A stretch of DNA of 45,993 nucleotides from an uncultured Lachnospiraceae bacterium (GTDB lineage Bacteria > Bacillota > Clostridia > Lachnospirales > Lachnospiraceae). The stretch lies in contig CAJKWK010000017.1 in the NCBI GenBank assembly GCA_905203555.1, positions 1-45,993 on the forward strand. Direction: 5' to 3'. Shown piece by piece: positions 16,083 through 26,900 of the stretch (position 1 is the first letter of the stretch; every line of letters begins with the position of its first letter). The notes under the pieces were generated by a model, which was not told the origin of the DNA, did not search any database, and saw only the letters and a program-made list of their open reading frames with translations. The translations under genes and the position numbers were made by a program.

Positions 16083-16984
16083 AATCCATTCCCTCTCATT
16101 CTTTTTTCAAATTCTTCCTTATCCATTACCGGACCTTGTATTTCTACTATGTTTGCCGCCACTTCATTTGCCAGGATCATACTATCCTTCAAATTTTTCC
16201 CCATCGTCATCCCTGCCATAACAGCTGCAACATGACTGTCTCCTGCTCCGATCGTGTCTGTTACATCTGCTTTCCTTCCGGGTACTTCTTCCATTTGCTG
16301 TCCATCAAAATAGGCAACTCCCTTTTTTCCAGTTGTTACAATTACAAGATTCTCACTCTGCATATATAAATTGCTCAAACCTTCCGCAACAGAAGCCTCA
16401 CCGGTGAAATCCAGCAATTCTTTTTCATTGATATGTAAGATTGGATGAAGAGATAAAATTTCTTTCATTAATCCTTTATCAATTTCGCAAATCACAGGCC
16501 CCGGTGCAAAATACACCGTCTGCTTTTTCAAACCTTTCAGCCAGTTTACAATTGTTCTTCCGCTCTTTCCACACACCTGATAGCCTGCCACATAAACCTT
16601 ATCATACAGATCCATATCAAGCCTATCAAACCATTCTTCTTTAAACTCCGTCTCTGCGCCCTGTGCTGTTATAAATGTCCGTTCTCCGTCGCTTTCTACA
16701 AGACATAAACAATAGCCATTGTCCTGTTCAAAATCTTCAAACATCACCGGATATTTCTTTTTAGAAAGTTCTTCTCTGACGATATTTGCATACGGTCCTG
16801 TTCCTACAGGAACACATAAGTCATGCTCACATTCCAGATTTCTCAACGTAGAAGCAACATTATAAGCACATCCGCCCACCACCACTTTATTTTCTTTGCA
16901 CAAAACATCTTCTCCGCTTTTTGGAATCCTATCAATAAGCATTAACATATCAATCATTGCTGAACCTACTACTAATGTTTTCAT
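16079..16984 (-). CDS. PfkB-family sugar/nucleoside kinase
   Basis: This 301-residue protein is a ribokinase/PfkB-family kinase that transfers phosphate from ATP to a sugar or nucleoside hydroxyl. The N-terminal GGCAYNVASTLRNLE signature and the C-terminal DTIGAGDSH signature are present, with Asp249 as the predicted catalytic base. The position after GAGDS is His251 where most members have Phe, a mild oddity next to the active site. Both ends overlap neighbours by 4 nt (ATGA), so it is tightly coupled between the hydrolase and PnuC genes. Likely substrates are ribose from a nucleoside, or an intact nucleoside; sequence alone does not decide. Confidence 0.92.
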   Translation of the reverse strand: MKTLVVGSAMIDMLMLIDRIPKSGEDVLCKENKVVVGGCAYNVASTLRNLECEHDLCVPVGTGPYANIVREELSKKKYPVMFEDFEQDNGYCLCLVESDGERTFITAQGAETEFKEEWFDRLDMDLYDKVYVAGYQVCGKSGRTIVNWLKGLKKQTVYFAPGPVICEIDKGLMKEILSLHPILHINEKELLDFTGEASVAEGLSNLYMQSENLVIVTTGKKGVAYFDGQQMEEVPGRKADVTDTIGAGDSHVAAVMAGMTMGKNLKDSMILANEVAANIVEIQGPVMDKEEFEKRMRGNGL

Positions 16985-17979
16985 TTAAGGTGCTCCCTTC
17001 CTTTTTCCAGAATTTCAATATATTGTTCAAAATCCACTTCATTCTGTTTCTGCAAAGTAGAAATATATTCAGGATTAAATGTTTCAATTCCTGTATAAGC
17101 TCCACAGATTGCAGTTGCCATTGCGCCGATCGTATCGGTATCTCCTCCTAAATTTGCACATAGCAGACAGCACTTATTCGGTTCCTGTGCATAATATGCA
17201 ATCGCTACAGCTGCCGGAACAGATTCAATAATTCCTACGCCTGCGCCAATAACATTATAAATCTGCTCCATAAATTCTTCATCATTTCCTTGACACTTTC
17301 TGGCAATTTCTAATCCGATTTCGCATCTGGCCTTCAGTCTTGGACTAAATGTTTCACATCCACGCTCATACCCCAGTTCTTCAATATCCAGAATATCTTC
17401 TATTATTTTCTCAAAGTCATCGTTTACCAATGCAGAACTTACTCCCATAGCGATCATTGCCGCTCCTGCAATCGTTACATCACTTGTGTGCGTTGCCTGA
17501 GAGACTCCATAAACATAATCCACAAGTTCCTGTTTCTTATCCGGGGTAAATAAACATCCTATCGGCGGAATTCGCATAGCACTTCCGTTTGACAACGCTT
17601 TATTTGTAATCACTGATGCATCTATTCCATCTCTAAAATTTGCCAATGCAAGTTTGGACGTGGGACCAAGAATATTGTTTTCAAACGCATTTTCCTTTTC
17701 TGCCCATTCCAACATCCGTTTTGCAATATCCCTTACGTCCGGAACATACTCTGTTGTTGAAATAGAATCCAATAAAACCAGCGCCTGTCCCGTATCATCT
17801 GTAAATTGTCCTTTTTTATAATTAAATGCTACATCATTTTCCTTAGGACCATCAAGCAATTCTGTAATCGGACCACCAAAGAACTTTCTCGCTCTGTTTC
17901 TTCCCCAAAGTTCCGCCGGCATTCCCATAGCATCTCCCAAAGCCATCCCATATAATGCTCCTGCGATCTTATTTCTCAT
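16981..17979 (-). CDS. ADP-ribosylglycohydrolase family protein
   Basis: This 332-residue all-helical protein belongs to the ADP-ribosylhydrolase (ARH/DraG) family, which cleaves N- or O-glycosidic bonds to ribose using two Mg2+ ions. The metal ligands are intact: TDDT at 60-63 near the N-terminus and GGDTDT at 278-283. It is the first gene of the operon, with TGGAGG before its ATG, and overlaps the kinase gene by 4 nt. Classical members remove ADP-ribose from proteins, but here coupling to a PnuC transporter and a sugar kinase suggests hydrolysis of a small imported ribosyl compound. That role is inference. Confidence 0.92.
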   Translation of the reverse strand: MRNKIAGALYGMALGDAMGMPAELWGRNRARKFFGGPITELLDGPKENDVAFNYKKGQFTDDTGQALVLLDSISTTEYVPDVRDIAKRMLEWAEKENAFENNILGPTSKLALANFRDGIDASVITNKALSNGSAMRIPPIGCLFTPDKKQELVDYVYGVSQATHTSDVTIAGAAMIAMGVSSALVNDDFEKIIEDILDIEELGYERGCETFSPRLKARCEIGLEIARKCQGNDEEFMEQIYNVIGAGVGIIESVPAAVAIAYYAQEPNKCCLLCANLGGDTDTIGAMATAICGAYTGIETFNPEYISTLQKQNEVDFEQYIEILEKGREHLK

Positions 17980-18003
17980 TTCAATACCTCCACTTATATT
18001 TCA

Positions 18004-18107
18004 TTGTTATAACAACTTGTATTGTAATTTCATTGTATATTCCCACTCTATAATTGTCAATAATTACTTTTATCTTCTATATATTACACAATATCATTAC
18101 AACTTGT
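18004..18107 (-). promoter_or_regulatory. Promoter and operator-like repeats of the pnuC operon
   Basis: Minus strand TTGACA (18055-18060), a 17-nt spacer and TACAAT (18032-18037) form a strong promoter. The pseudo-palindrome ACAACTTGT occurs twice, at 18012-18020 (just past the predicted start of transcription) and at 18099-18107 (upstream of the -35), 87 bp apart centre to centre. The first copy is fused to a perfect palindrome TTGTTATAACAA (18004-18015). The arrangement suits a repressor, plausibly the nearby GntR protein, acting by binding or looping. Confidence 0.7.
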
Positions 18108-18169
18108 TATGTATATTCTTTTCCTATTTTTGGTTATTTTGCATAAAATATTTAAAAACAAGACATACA

Positions 18170-18213
18170 CCTAAAAAGGCATCAAATGATTCTCTAACCA
18201 TTTGACACCTTTC
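18170..18213 (-). terminator. Intrinsic terminator of the DUF1540 gene
   Basis: AGG..TCAAATG pairs with CATTTGA..CCT across a 10-nt loop, and on the minus strand a CCTTTTTAG run follows. It lies about 45 nt after the DUF1540 stop and insulates the pnuC operon promoter region. Confidence 0.8.
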
Positions 18214-18255
18214 AATTCCTTCTTCATGTTATATCAAAAAGATACTCTTTTCCTT

Positions 18256-18573
18256 CTAACACTCACATTCAAAAGTCGCACACTCAGTCTCTCTGCAGTG
18301 ACAGGCATTGCTGCCTTCTACACTGATCTTACCTGCATGGCATTTGCAGTTATCATTATATTTACACTCTTCAGCCTTACAGTCAATATCCGAAAGTTCA
18401 GATGCATTTCCTGTGACATTTGAATAAGAATCACCTTTGCGCTCTTCAAAGCTGTCACAGCAAGTCTCTTTCGAATCCTTTGCATGATTTCCCCCTACTT
18501 CAATCGTATCCAGATCACATAAAAACTGTTTGTTGTGTACACATGTCTGTACCGTACATTTTAATTGTGGCAT
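18256..18573 (-). CDS. DUF1540 cysteine-rich protein
   Basis: This 105-residue protein contains two copies of the short DUF1540 module: the first at about 5-42 (CTVQTCVHNKQFLC, ending CCDSF) and the second at about 66-105 (CKAEECKYNDNCKC, ending ECATFEC). The regularly spaced cysteines suggest metal binding; no function is established for the family, which is common in spore-forming Firmicutes. I chose the ATG at 18573 because GAGGAGGT lies at proper distance before it, whereas the frame stays open for 21 more codons upstream without a ribosome binding site. It is monocistronic with its own terminator. Confidence 0.88.
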   Translation of the reverse strand: MPQLKCTVQTCVHNKQFLCDLDTIEVGGNHAKDSKETCCDSFEERKGDSYSNVTGNASELSDIDCKAEECKYNDNCKCHAGKISVEGSNACHCRETECATFECEC

Positions 18574-18662
18574 AATGATTACCTCCTCGTATATTCCGAT
18601 ATAATAAATAGCGCCAGAATCTACTGACGCTATCATTATGCCCTGTATAAAATTATCTATAC

Positions 18663-20594
18663 CTATTTTTCGTCGGTATGCTTTACTTCTCTTGCAATTT
18701 TTTCTGCAATCTCGTTCTCAATAGAGGAAATAAATTCGCCAAGCGGTTTCTGTCCTTCGTCTCCTTCAAAACGACTTCTCACAGATACCAATCCGCTTTC
18801 TTCCTCTTTTGCTCCTACAACAAGCATATACGGGATCTTCTGCATCTGTGCTTCACGAATCTTATATCCGATTTTCTCGGCACGTGAGTCTAATTCCGCA
18901 CGAATTCCGGTTTCTTTCAACTCAGCCAGCACATTTTCCGCATAATCCATATATTTATCGGAAATCGGAAGTACCTTTACCTGTACCGGAGACAGCCAGG
19001 TAGGGAAGGCTCCTGCAAAATGCTCAATCAAAATACCGATAAAACGTTCAATAGATCCAAATGCCACACGATGGATCATGATCGGACGATGTTTTTCTCC
19101 ATCTGCCCCTGTATACTCCAATTCAAAGCGAAGAGGGAGCTGGAAATCCAACTGAATTGTTCCACACTGCCATGTTCTTCCAATGGAATCCTGCAGATGG
19201 AAGTCGATCTTAGGACCATAAAATGCGCCGTCACCTTCATTTACAACGTACGGAAGTCCTAAGTCATCCAATGCGCCACGAAGTGCATCTGTTGCCAATT
19301 CCCAATCCTCATCACTTCCCATACTATCTTCCGGACGTGTGGAAAGTTCAACATGATACTTAAATCCAAATAAACTATAAACTTCATCAATGAGTTTTGC
19401 AACTCCTTTGATTTCATCTCGGATCTGCTCCGGCATCATAAAAATATGGGCATCATCCTGTGTAAAGCAGCGTACGCGCATCAATCCATGAAGCTGTCCT
19501 GATTTTTCATGTCGATGTACCAATCCCAATTCTCCCATACGCAGCGGAAGATCACGATAGGAACGTGGTTCTGACTGGTATACAAGAATACCTCCCGGAC
19601 AGTTCATCGGTTTGATCGCAAAATCTTCTTCATCAATCACAGTTGTATACATATTCTCTTTATAATGTCCCCAATGACCTGAAGTCTCCCACAAGTGTCT
19701 GCTCAGCATAATTGGGGTGCTGATTTCTACATAATCATTTTTTCTATGAATCTCTCTCCAATAATCAAGCAATGTGTTCTTCAACACCATTCCCTTTGGA
19801 AGGAAAAATGGAAATCCCGGACCTTCGTCACGCATCATGAAAAGTCCAAGTTCCTTTCCAAGTCGTCTGTGGTCACGTTTCTTAGCCTCTTCGATCATAG
19901 CAAGATGCTCTTCTAATTCCGCTTTCTTTGGGAACGCAGTTCCATAAATTCTCTGAAGCATTTTATTTTTTTCACTGCCTCTCCAGTAAGCACCTGCAAG
20001 ACTTGTCAGTTTTACAGCTTTCACCGGCTTTGTAGTCATCAAATGCGGTCCTGCACAAAGATCTGTAAATTCACCCTGCTTATAAAAACTGATCACTGAA
20101 TCTTCCGGAAGATCTTCAATCAATTCTACTTTATAAATTTCCTCTTTTTCTTTAAAATATGCAATTGCTTCGTTTCTCGGCATTGTAAACTGTTCGATTG
20201 AAAGAGCTTCTTTCACAATCTTTTTCATTTCTGCCTCAATTTTTTCTAAATCTGCTTCTGTGAGCGGAGTTTCACGATCAATATCATAATAGAATCCATC
20301 TTCAATAGATGGTCCGATTGCGAGCTTTGTATCCGGATACAGACGTTTGATTGCTTGAGCCATGATATGAGAAGCTGTATGACGGAAAGCTCCCTTTCCC
20401 TTCTCATCATTAAATGTAAGAATATTCAATTCACAATCATGATCTACAACTGTTCGCAAATCAACAACTTCCCCATTCAATTCTCCGGCAGTTGCCATTC
20501 TTGCCAATCCTTCACTGATATCAGATGCAATCTCAATTACACTTTTACTCTCTGCATATTCAATAACAGAGCCATCTTTCAATGTGATTTTCAT
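18663..20594 (-). CDS. thrS: Threonyl-tRNA synthetase
   Basis: It attaches threonine to tRNA-Thr. The 643-residue length is standard, with an N-terminal TGS domain (1-62), the SAD editing domain with HTASHIMAQA and the later CAGPHL zinc-type motif that removes mischarged serine, the class II catalytic core (motif 2 around MRVRCFTQDDAHIF, motif 3 around HRVAFGSIERFIG) and the C-terminal anticodon-binding domain. AAGGAG precedes the ATG. Expression is controlled by the T-box leader at 20672-20915, so uncharged tRNA-Thr induces it. No abnormal feature is seen. Confidence 0.98.
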   Translation of the reverse strand: MKITLKDGSVIEYAESKSVIEIASDISEGLARMATAGELNGEVVDLRTVVDHDCELNILTFNDEKGKGAFRHTASHIMAQAIKRLYPDTKLAIGPSIEDGFYYDIDRETPLTEADLEKIEAEMKKIVKEALSIEQFTMPRNEAIAYFKEKEEIYKVELIEDLPEDSVISFYKQGEFTDLCAGPHLMTTKPVKAVKLTSLAGAYWRGSEKNKMLQRIYGTAFPKKAELEEHLAMIEEAKKRDHRRLGKELGLFMMRDEGPGFPFFLPKGMVLKNTLLDYWREIHRKNDYVEISTPIMLSRHLWETSGHWGHYKENMYTTVIDEEDFAIKPMNCPGGILVYQSEPRSYRDLPLRMGELGLVHRHEKSGQLHGLMRVRCFTQDDAHIFMMPEQIRDEIKGVAKLIDEVYSLFGFKYHVELSTRPEDSMGSDEDWELATDALRGALDDLGLPYVVNEGDGAFYGPKIDFHLQDSIGRTWQCGTIQLDFQLPLRFELEYTGADGEKHRPIMIHRVAFGSIERFIGILIEHFAGAFPTWLSPVQVKVLPISDKYMDYAENVLAELKETGIRAELDSRAEKIGYKIREAQMQKIPYMLVVGAKEEESGLVSVRSRFEGDEGQKPLGEFISSIENEIAEKIAREVKHTDEK

Positions 20595-20671
20595 ACTTTC
20601 TCTCCTTTTCTTGTTTTATTTATTTTGCCCTGCAGTAATAAAACGGAGGGATTCTTTTATTGTTTATAAAG

Positions 20672-20915
20672 AATAAAAAAAGTCCCTTTCTGCATCACTG
20701 CAGAAAGGGACGAGTAATCTTCTCGCGGTTCCACCCTAATTGTACCGGACTGTGCCGGAACCACTTCATTCTGATGATAACGGAATCACCGGACTGTTTT
20801 GCAGCCACTCAGAGGTAGTTTTCAAATGGTTCTGTAATAGGAAGCTTCCAGCCAACGACTTCCCTCTCTGTATTCTTTCCACATTCTACTCTTCTCTTCA
20901 ACGTGTTTTGAATCT
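20672..20915 (-). ncRNA. T-box leader (Thr) of thrS
   Basis: On the minus strand the conserved T-box sequence GGGTGGAACCGCG (20724-20736) precedes a terminator whose arms GTCCCTTTCTGCA and TGCAGAAAGGGAC (20682-20711) are followed by a T run. In the predicted Stem I specifier region the minus strand reads ACT then ACC (20814-20819), both threonine codons, just before the basal helix strand CTCTG. Uncharged tRNA-Thr would stabilise the antiterminator. The remaining bases from 20595 to 20671 are ordinary untranslated leader. Confidence 0.93.
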
Positions 20916-20921
20916 TTAACC

Positions 20922-20949
20922 ATTATAACATCGCTCTATTTTTTGTCAA
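20922..20949 (-). promoter_or_regulatory. SigA promoter of thrS
   Basis: Minus strand TTGACA (20944-20949), a 16-nt spacer and TATAAT (20922-20927), both hexamers perfect, located 22 nt beyond the stop of the GH101 gene. Confidence 0.88.
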
Positions 20950-20971
20950 GATGATTGCAAAACTTTACGCT

Positions 20972-23900
20972 CTAATTTCTTCTCTTTTTTTGCAATACAG
21001 ACACGACTGCCACACCAGCTACAGCCACAACCATCACAAGAGCACCCGGCAATGCGCGGTCTCCGGTAACCGGAACTACTGTTGGTTTCTTAGAATCTGA
21101 TGGCTTTGTCGGCTTCGATGGTTTTGTCGGATCTGATGGTTCGGACGGATTTGATGGTTTATCACTCTTCGTTTTAACCTGAATATTGGAAATTTCCGAT
21201 TCATTTCCTTCCGCATCAACCGCAGAAACACCAACTATATAAGAAGTTCCCTGATCCAAGTTTTCAATCACTACTCCCAGTGTCTCTTCATCTACTTCTT
21301 GCAAGAAGATTCCATCTACATAAATCTTATATCCTGTCACCTGAACATTATCTTTCGATGCTTTCCACGTAATCGTAACGGATGTTTTTTCAACATCTGA
21401 GACTTTCAATCTCTCTGGTTTTGTCGGAGCTTCTATATCATTATCTCCTTCTACCGTAACAACACACGATGCTTTCAATCCGGCTGCATTTGAAATGGAT
21501 ATCGTTGTCTTTCCCTTTTTCAATGCTTTTACAAGTCCGTTCTGACCAACTGTTGCTACCTTTTCATCAGAAGAAGTCCATACGAGTCCGGTCAACATGG
21601 TACCATTAACCGGTACCGGTTCTAATACTTTCTTTTCTCCTGCGTTCAAGGTTATATCTTCCAAAGTTGCACCTTCAGCTACTTTTTCTACTGCAATCGG
21701 TACCACTTCTGCAATTGCAGCAAAGCCACCTTGACCACCTTCTACTGAAATCACAATACTCTTCGCCTGTTCCAAAATTTCCTCTGTTTTCACTACAATC
21801 CAAGCGCCGCCTGTTTTTTCTGCGGCCGTTGTCTCGGTTGAGTTACCGGATGCCAGAACCGCTCCAGATCCATCCAGAATCCGATAGCTATACCGCTGTA
21901 CAATTCCGTTATTAACGCCTGGTCTCTGTTGGAACTTAAAACCTCCGATTCTCATTTCTTTTCCCAAGTCTACTGTCAGGATTGCCGGATGTTCTTCACT
22001 CACCTCAAATTTTTCAGGTGAATATCCGGAATGCCAGAATGTGGAAGAATCTCCATCGGTAGCCTTATCAGCTCCGGCTGGCTCTTTTTCCGTTTCTTCC
22101 GTATTTGCCGTAGAAGAAATGCCTTCATATTCTTCTCTCGGAATCTCTGTTATAACTCCATCTGCAACCGTAATTACAAACTCTGCAATTGTCTCTCCTT
22201 TTGCCTCTGCTGTCAATGTTGCAGTTCCTTTTGACAGGGCATTCACTTTGCCTGCCTTTGTATCAACCGTTGCTACAGACTCATCACTGGATCCCCATGT
22301 TATTTGTTCTAGGCCACTGCCGTAAATATCTGCTGTTTCCCCTTTATAAAGGTTGGTCTTTGAAAGAGAAACTGCAACCGCATTTTTATCCTCTGTAATT
22401 TTCAGATTGTCCAGAACAAAATCCGTTTCGCCTATTTTTGTATTTCCGGAAGGTCCATTGGAATACAGTCCAATCCATGTCTGTCCACTTCCATTTCCAA
22501 CTACCTGCATCTCTACATGTTGTGTACCTTCTGAACCAAGTGCCTGTGGAAGACAATCTTCTGTTGCCGGCGCTGTATAGCTTTCGCCGTCACCAACTAC
22601 CATTGCATATGCTTTATCCGGTCCGGACTGATAATCAAACTCAACCTTATAGACCTTTCCACGTTCAAAGCGGAAATTCTGTGGAATCGTCTGATAAATA
22701 ATTCCCCTATTGGAACTGTGATGTTTTACAGACCACTCATTAGATATTACATCATCAATTACCCGGTCTCCCCATCCAGCCTGTGTATAAGGCTCATTCA
22801 ACTGTGATAAATGGGTGCTCGGATCAGATATTCCCTGAGCAGAACTCAATACAAACGGATATAATCCCTGTACAACAGTCTCAAAATCCTGCTCAAAGCT
22901 TCCATCTGCCTTAAAATTATCTAATGTCTTTTTCACAATACGGATGTCGTCCATATAGGAAGAACCTTCCCCTGCAGCTCTTGCCAGAGTAAGCTCTGCT
23001 GTTTTTCCCTCTGCTGTAAAGGAAATCTGCATTCTCTGCATCTTACTTCCATTTTTTGCATCACATTTTACATAATTTCCAAGTATAGATCTCTCTGTAT
23101 AGTTGGAAACAGTTTTTGTTCCGCTGTTAACAAGAATAGATGCCTTAGCATCACTATTATTCTCCACATTGACTTCGGCTACATAATTTTCGCCTTTTTC
23201 CAATCCGGAAATCACAGTTGTAACTTCCACATCTTCTGCCGGACTATTAAACGCCAGTCTCTGATCTCCAGTAGCTGCTTTTTCAACAACTACTGCGTCA
23301 TTTTTAATATCTCCTGTCCATTCAGCAGAAGAAAGTTTTGTTCCTTCTGCATAACCGTTGAAACCAGGATCTACTACATAGTCTGCTTCTCCAAAATCAT
23401 GTTTCAATGTTTTTAATGCTGCACCTTTTACTACTACATAAGGAGTTGCAGCTTTTGCCTCTAAGGAAACAGAACCATTGTTTACAGCAACAGATTTTTC
23501 ATTGATACGACCTTGATCAGAAAGCTCATAAACTACAACATTTTCAACTTCCCATCCTTCCGGAAGTTCCCATGAAGTTGTTCCTCCGTCCAAGTTCCAA
23601 TGATACAATTTTTCTGTTCCATCCTGATTATCCGTCCATGGCAGCAAATATGTAACATCATTTAAGACAATCTTGTCGTTCAATTTAATAATTCTTTCAA
23701 TGTTCTCATCTGCACGCTGCTGTTCGTTTCTTGTGACAACAACCTTGTCACCATCTTCATTCATCAATGTAATTTCTTTTTCCTGGTTGCCTACCGGAGA
23801 CTGTCCTTCTTCATAATTTTCCCAGTCTGTTACATAATAATGCTGTAAGAATTTAGTAGGTAAATTCTGATTAAATGTCTGGAAAATATAATTATTGTAA

Positions 23901-26900
23901 TCTCGGTCTCCACCCCAGCCTTCAAAACCATACAGTCTATATCCGCCAAGCAACGGATTATCGGCTGTACCGCCATATGCAGGATAATTCAGAACTTGTG
24001 AATCCCTTTGGTCATTTCGTATAAATCGAATAATAGAACTGTTAAATCCTTTTGCACTGGCACCGCCGTACGCGGCATCTGTAGACCAATGCTGCCAGGT
24101 TGAATCATACTCTCCCTGACCACTAAATTCTGTTGAAAATCTCCATCCCAGTGAATTGATTTCTTTCGCTATCTGTCTGGTCTCCCATGCATTCTGGTAC
24201 CATACATCAAGATAGATAAAATCCATATTATCTTCTAACGATTCTGCTTCTTTTTTCAATTCTTCTTTTGACTTATCAACAATTCCACGAGAATCTTTCA
24301 CTGCTTCCGGCCATTTGATGTTCAAATGGTCTGTATTATTGATCCGGTCATACAACTGCACAAAACGTTTCCATCTTGCCTGACTGGACAAATCCCAAAG
24401 TTTATCAATCGTTACGGACTGATCCAGCCAGCCCCAGCCATATGATTTTGGTCCTTCAATCATAGAATCATTAAAAGATTTCGCTTCCGGATAAATTTCC
24501 TGTGCATTTACATGAATACCGATTTCAGTATTATAATCATGTGCTATTTTAATCAGATTCTGGAAATCTTCTACACCACCTTCACGTTCTGCAATATCCG
24601 CATATTCAGAGTTCGCAGAATCATGGCCTTCATTTCCATATCCTTTCAACATAACTGCCTGTGGAAGTCCATCCGTTGCAAGATATACTTTTTTAATATT
24701 ATCTGCTGTTGCAAGATATGGATTTGGCGCCATACTTGCAAAATTCATAACGATACGGTAATTTACCATATCTTTGATGTTCTCTGCACCATACGCATAG
24801 TTCATAATATCACGATATGCCAGTGCACCATCATTCCAATCAATTTCACCGTCTTTATTCTCATCTTCTGCGATTGCTACCTTTGCACATGGAAGATCAC
24901 TAACCGGATACGCTTTATATTTAGACGCCTGTTTCTGACCATTGGCATCACCCATTTCATAGTACCATTTCGCACTTGTCAAAGACATCACATCTGCACC
25001 GTTTACGCGCATAACACGTTTATCGCCTTCTACTTCTGAATTACTGAACAGTCCTGCACTCAGTTTTCCATTCTGTAAAAAGGCATACAAATATCCGTCT
25101 TCATCCGATGGAACAAATCCATTTTCAAAATCCATGAAAACATCGCCGCTTACCGTTGTTGTCGTAGAAACCTGTGCTCCGGCAAAATTAGCCCCTTCTT
25201 CAACCGCATCAACACTCAAAAGACTCAGATTCGGAATATCAATCGTTGCGATTTTCGCACATCCCGCTGCTTTTTTGATATCTGTCACCTTCCAAGTGAG
25301 ATCATTTCCATCTACACTGATCTTGACAGTCATATCAAAATCCAAGTCATCCTTTTCCACATGCATTTTATAGGTTCTGGATGTATCTGTTGTTTCCTTA
25401 ACTGTTACTTCAGGGTTAATTTCTTTTTGATTGATAATAATCTTATTTAATTCTGTTTCATTTCCGCGGAAAAAAACATCCTCTTTTCCCTTCATCTCAT
25501 ATCTTGCTACCAAAGGAAATTCTTTTCCGATATACACCTTCATCACATCGGATTGAATCACATCATATTTTGTCAAATCCAAAGGTGCTTTTTCTAATAA
25601 TACCGCATTAAATACATTTTCACCTTCTACGGTAACTTCAACATCTTGTTCAAATGCCTGATAGCCGGCTTTTGTAACAGCCATCTTATAATTGCCGACT
25701 TCAACATCAACTTGATAATTTCCTTCTGCATCTGTCACTACGGAATTACTGCCAAAGCGGACGGTTGCTTTTTCAAGACCCTTCCCACCTTCTGCTGTAA
25801 CTTTTCCGCTTACTGATTTTGTAGCTGTATACCGTTCTTCAAACTCATGACCGGTTCTCTGCGCAGCGAATTCCCAATCATCCTCCATACAATTTGTAGT
25901 TCCATATTTGAAGTCTGCAAAAGAAATCGACTCGTTTGCTCCATTTACTTTTACTCCAAATCTACCCTTTCCGCTTGTTTGCTCTGCATATCGTATCAGA
26001 GTCTGATTGGTCGTACGTACAGTTGTTCCATTTACCGTTACCGATAATGTTTCATTTTCCAATGAAATGTTTAACTGCATTTCTTCTCCGACAACCGGCT
26101 GCGGCAATCCTGAGATCTGTGGATATTCTTCATTTCCATTCAATTTATACTGATAATACCATTTACTGCTGTCATCATATCCTACATACAGCCAGTTGTT
26201 ATCATCCACATAAGAATAGAACACACCCCAGTTTGTATTTTCCGGTTTTAACGCCAGAGAAATCTGACCACTTGCTTCCATTTTTCTGGAATTGTCCAAT
26301 AAAAGCGCAGGTGCTTTTACCGACGCATTACCATAGGCATGTCCACCACCTCCGCTTTCACCACTTCGGATGGTAATCCATTTTCTTCCTTGTCCAGGTT
26401 CCTGTGGCTCATCACCGCCAACTTCAACATCAACTGCCGGCTCCCAGACCTGTCCTGTTATCCCACTTCTATATGGTGTCCACGCATCATAGGCTGTCCA
26501 TACTTTATCTCCGGCGTTCACATCTGAGAAATATACTTCTGTATATTCTGTTCCAAAGGTACCTGCTCCAAAACCGATTTTTCCTTGAACATCTTTTAAT
26601 CTGGCAGGTGTCGTAGCTGTTCCGGTTTCACCGGTAGTAACATTCTCAACAGTTACCTTTAACTGATCTCCTACATATTCTGTACGAATAGTAAGAAGAT
26701 CATTCTGATTTGGTTTCGGTAATCCTGATAAACTCGGATAGGATGTTGCATTTCCATCTTTATATTCATAAAACCACTTTCCACCGTTGCCATGATCATA
26801 CGCGATATATGCCCATTGTGTATCACTTACATATTTTGTCACAAATCGAAATCTGGTTCCCGCAATTGTATTCGTGAACTTCACCTGTGCACTCAGCACT

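Noticed and set aside
21040..21170. Repeated Pro/Ser/Lys codons considered as a repeat array
   Set aside because: They encode the wall-spanning linker of the GH101 enzyme and are imperfect, with no spacer structure as in CRISPR.
24512..25039. Plus-strand open frame of 175 codons
   Set aside because: It lies wholly inside the GH101 gene on the opposite strand, has low-complexity Ile/Cys/Phe composition typical of an antisense shadow, and has no ribosome binding site.
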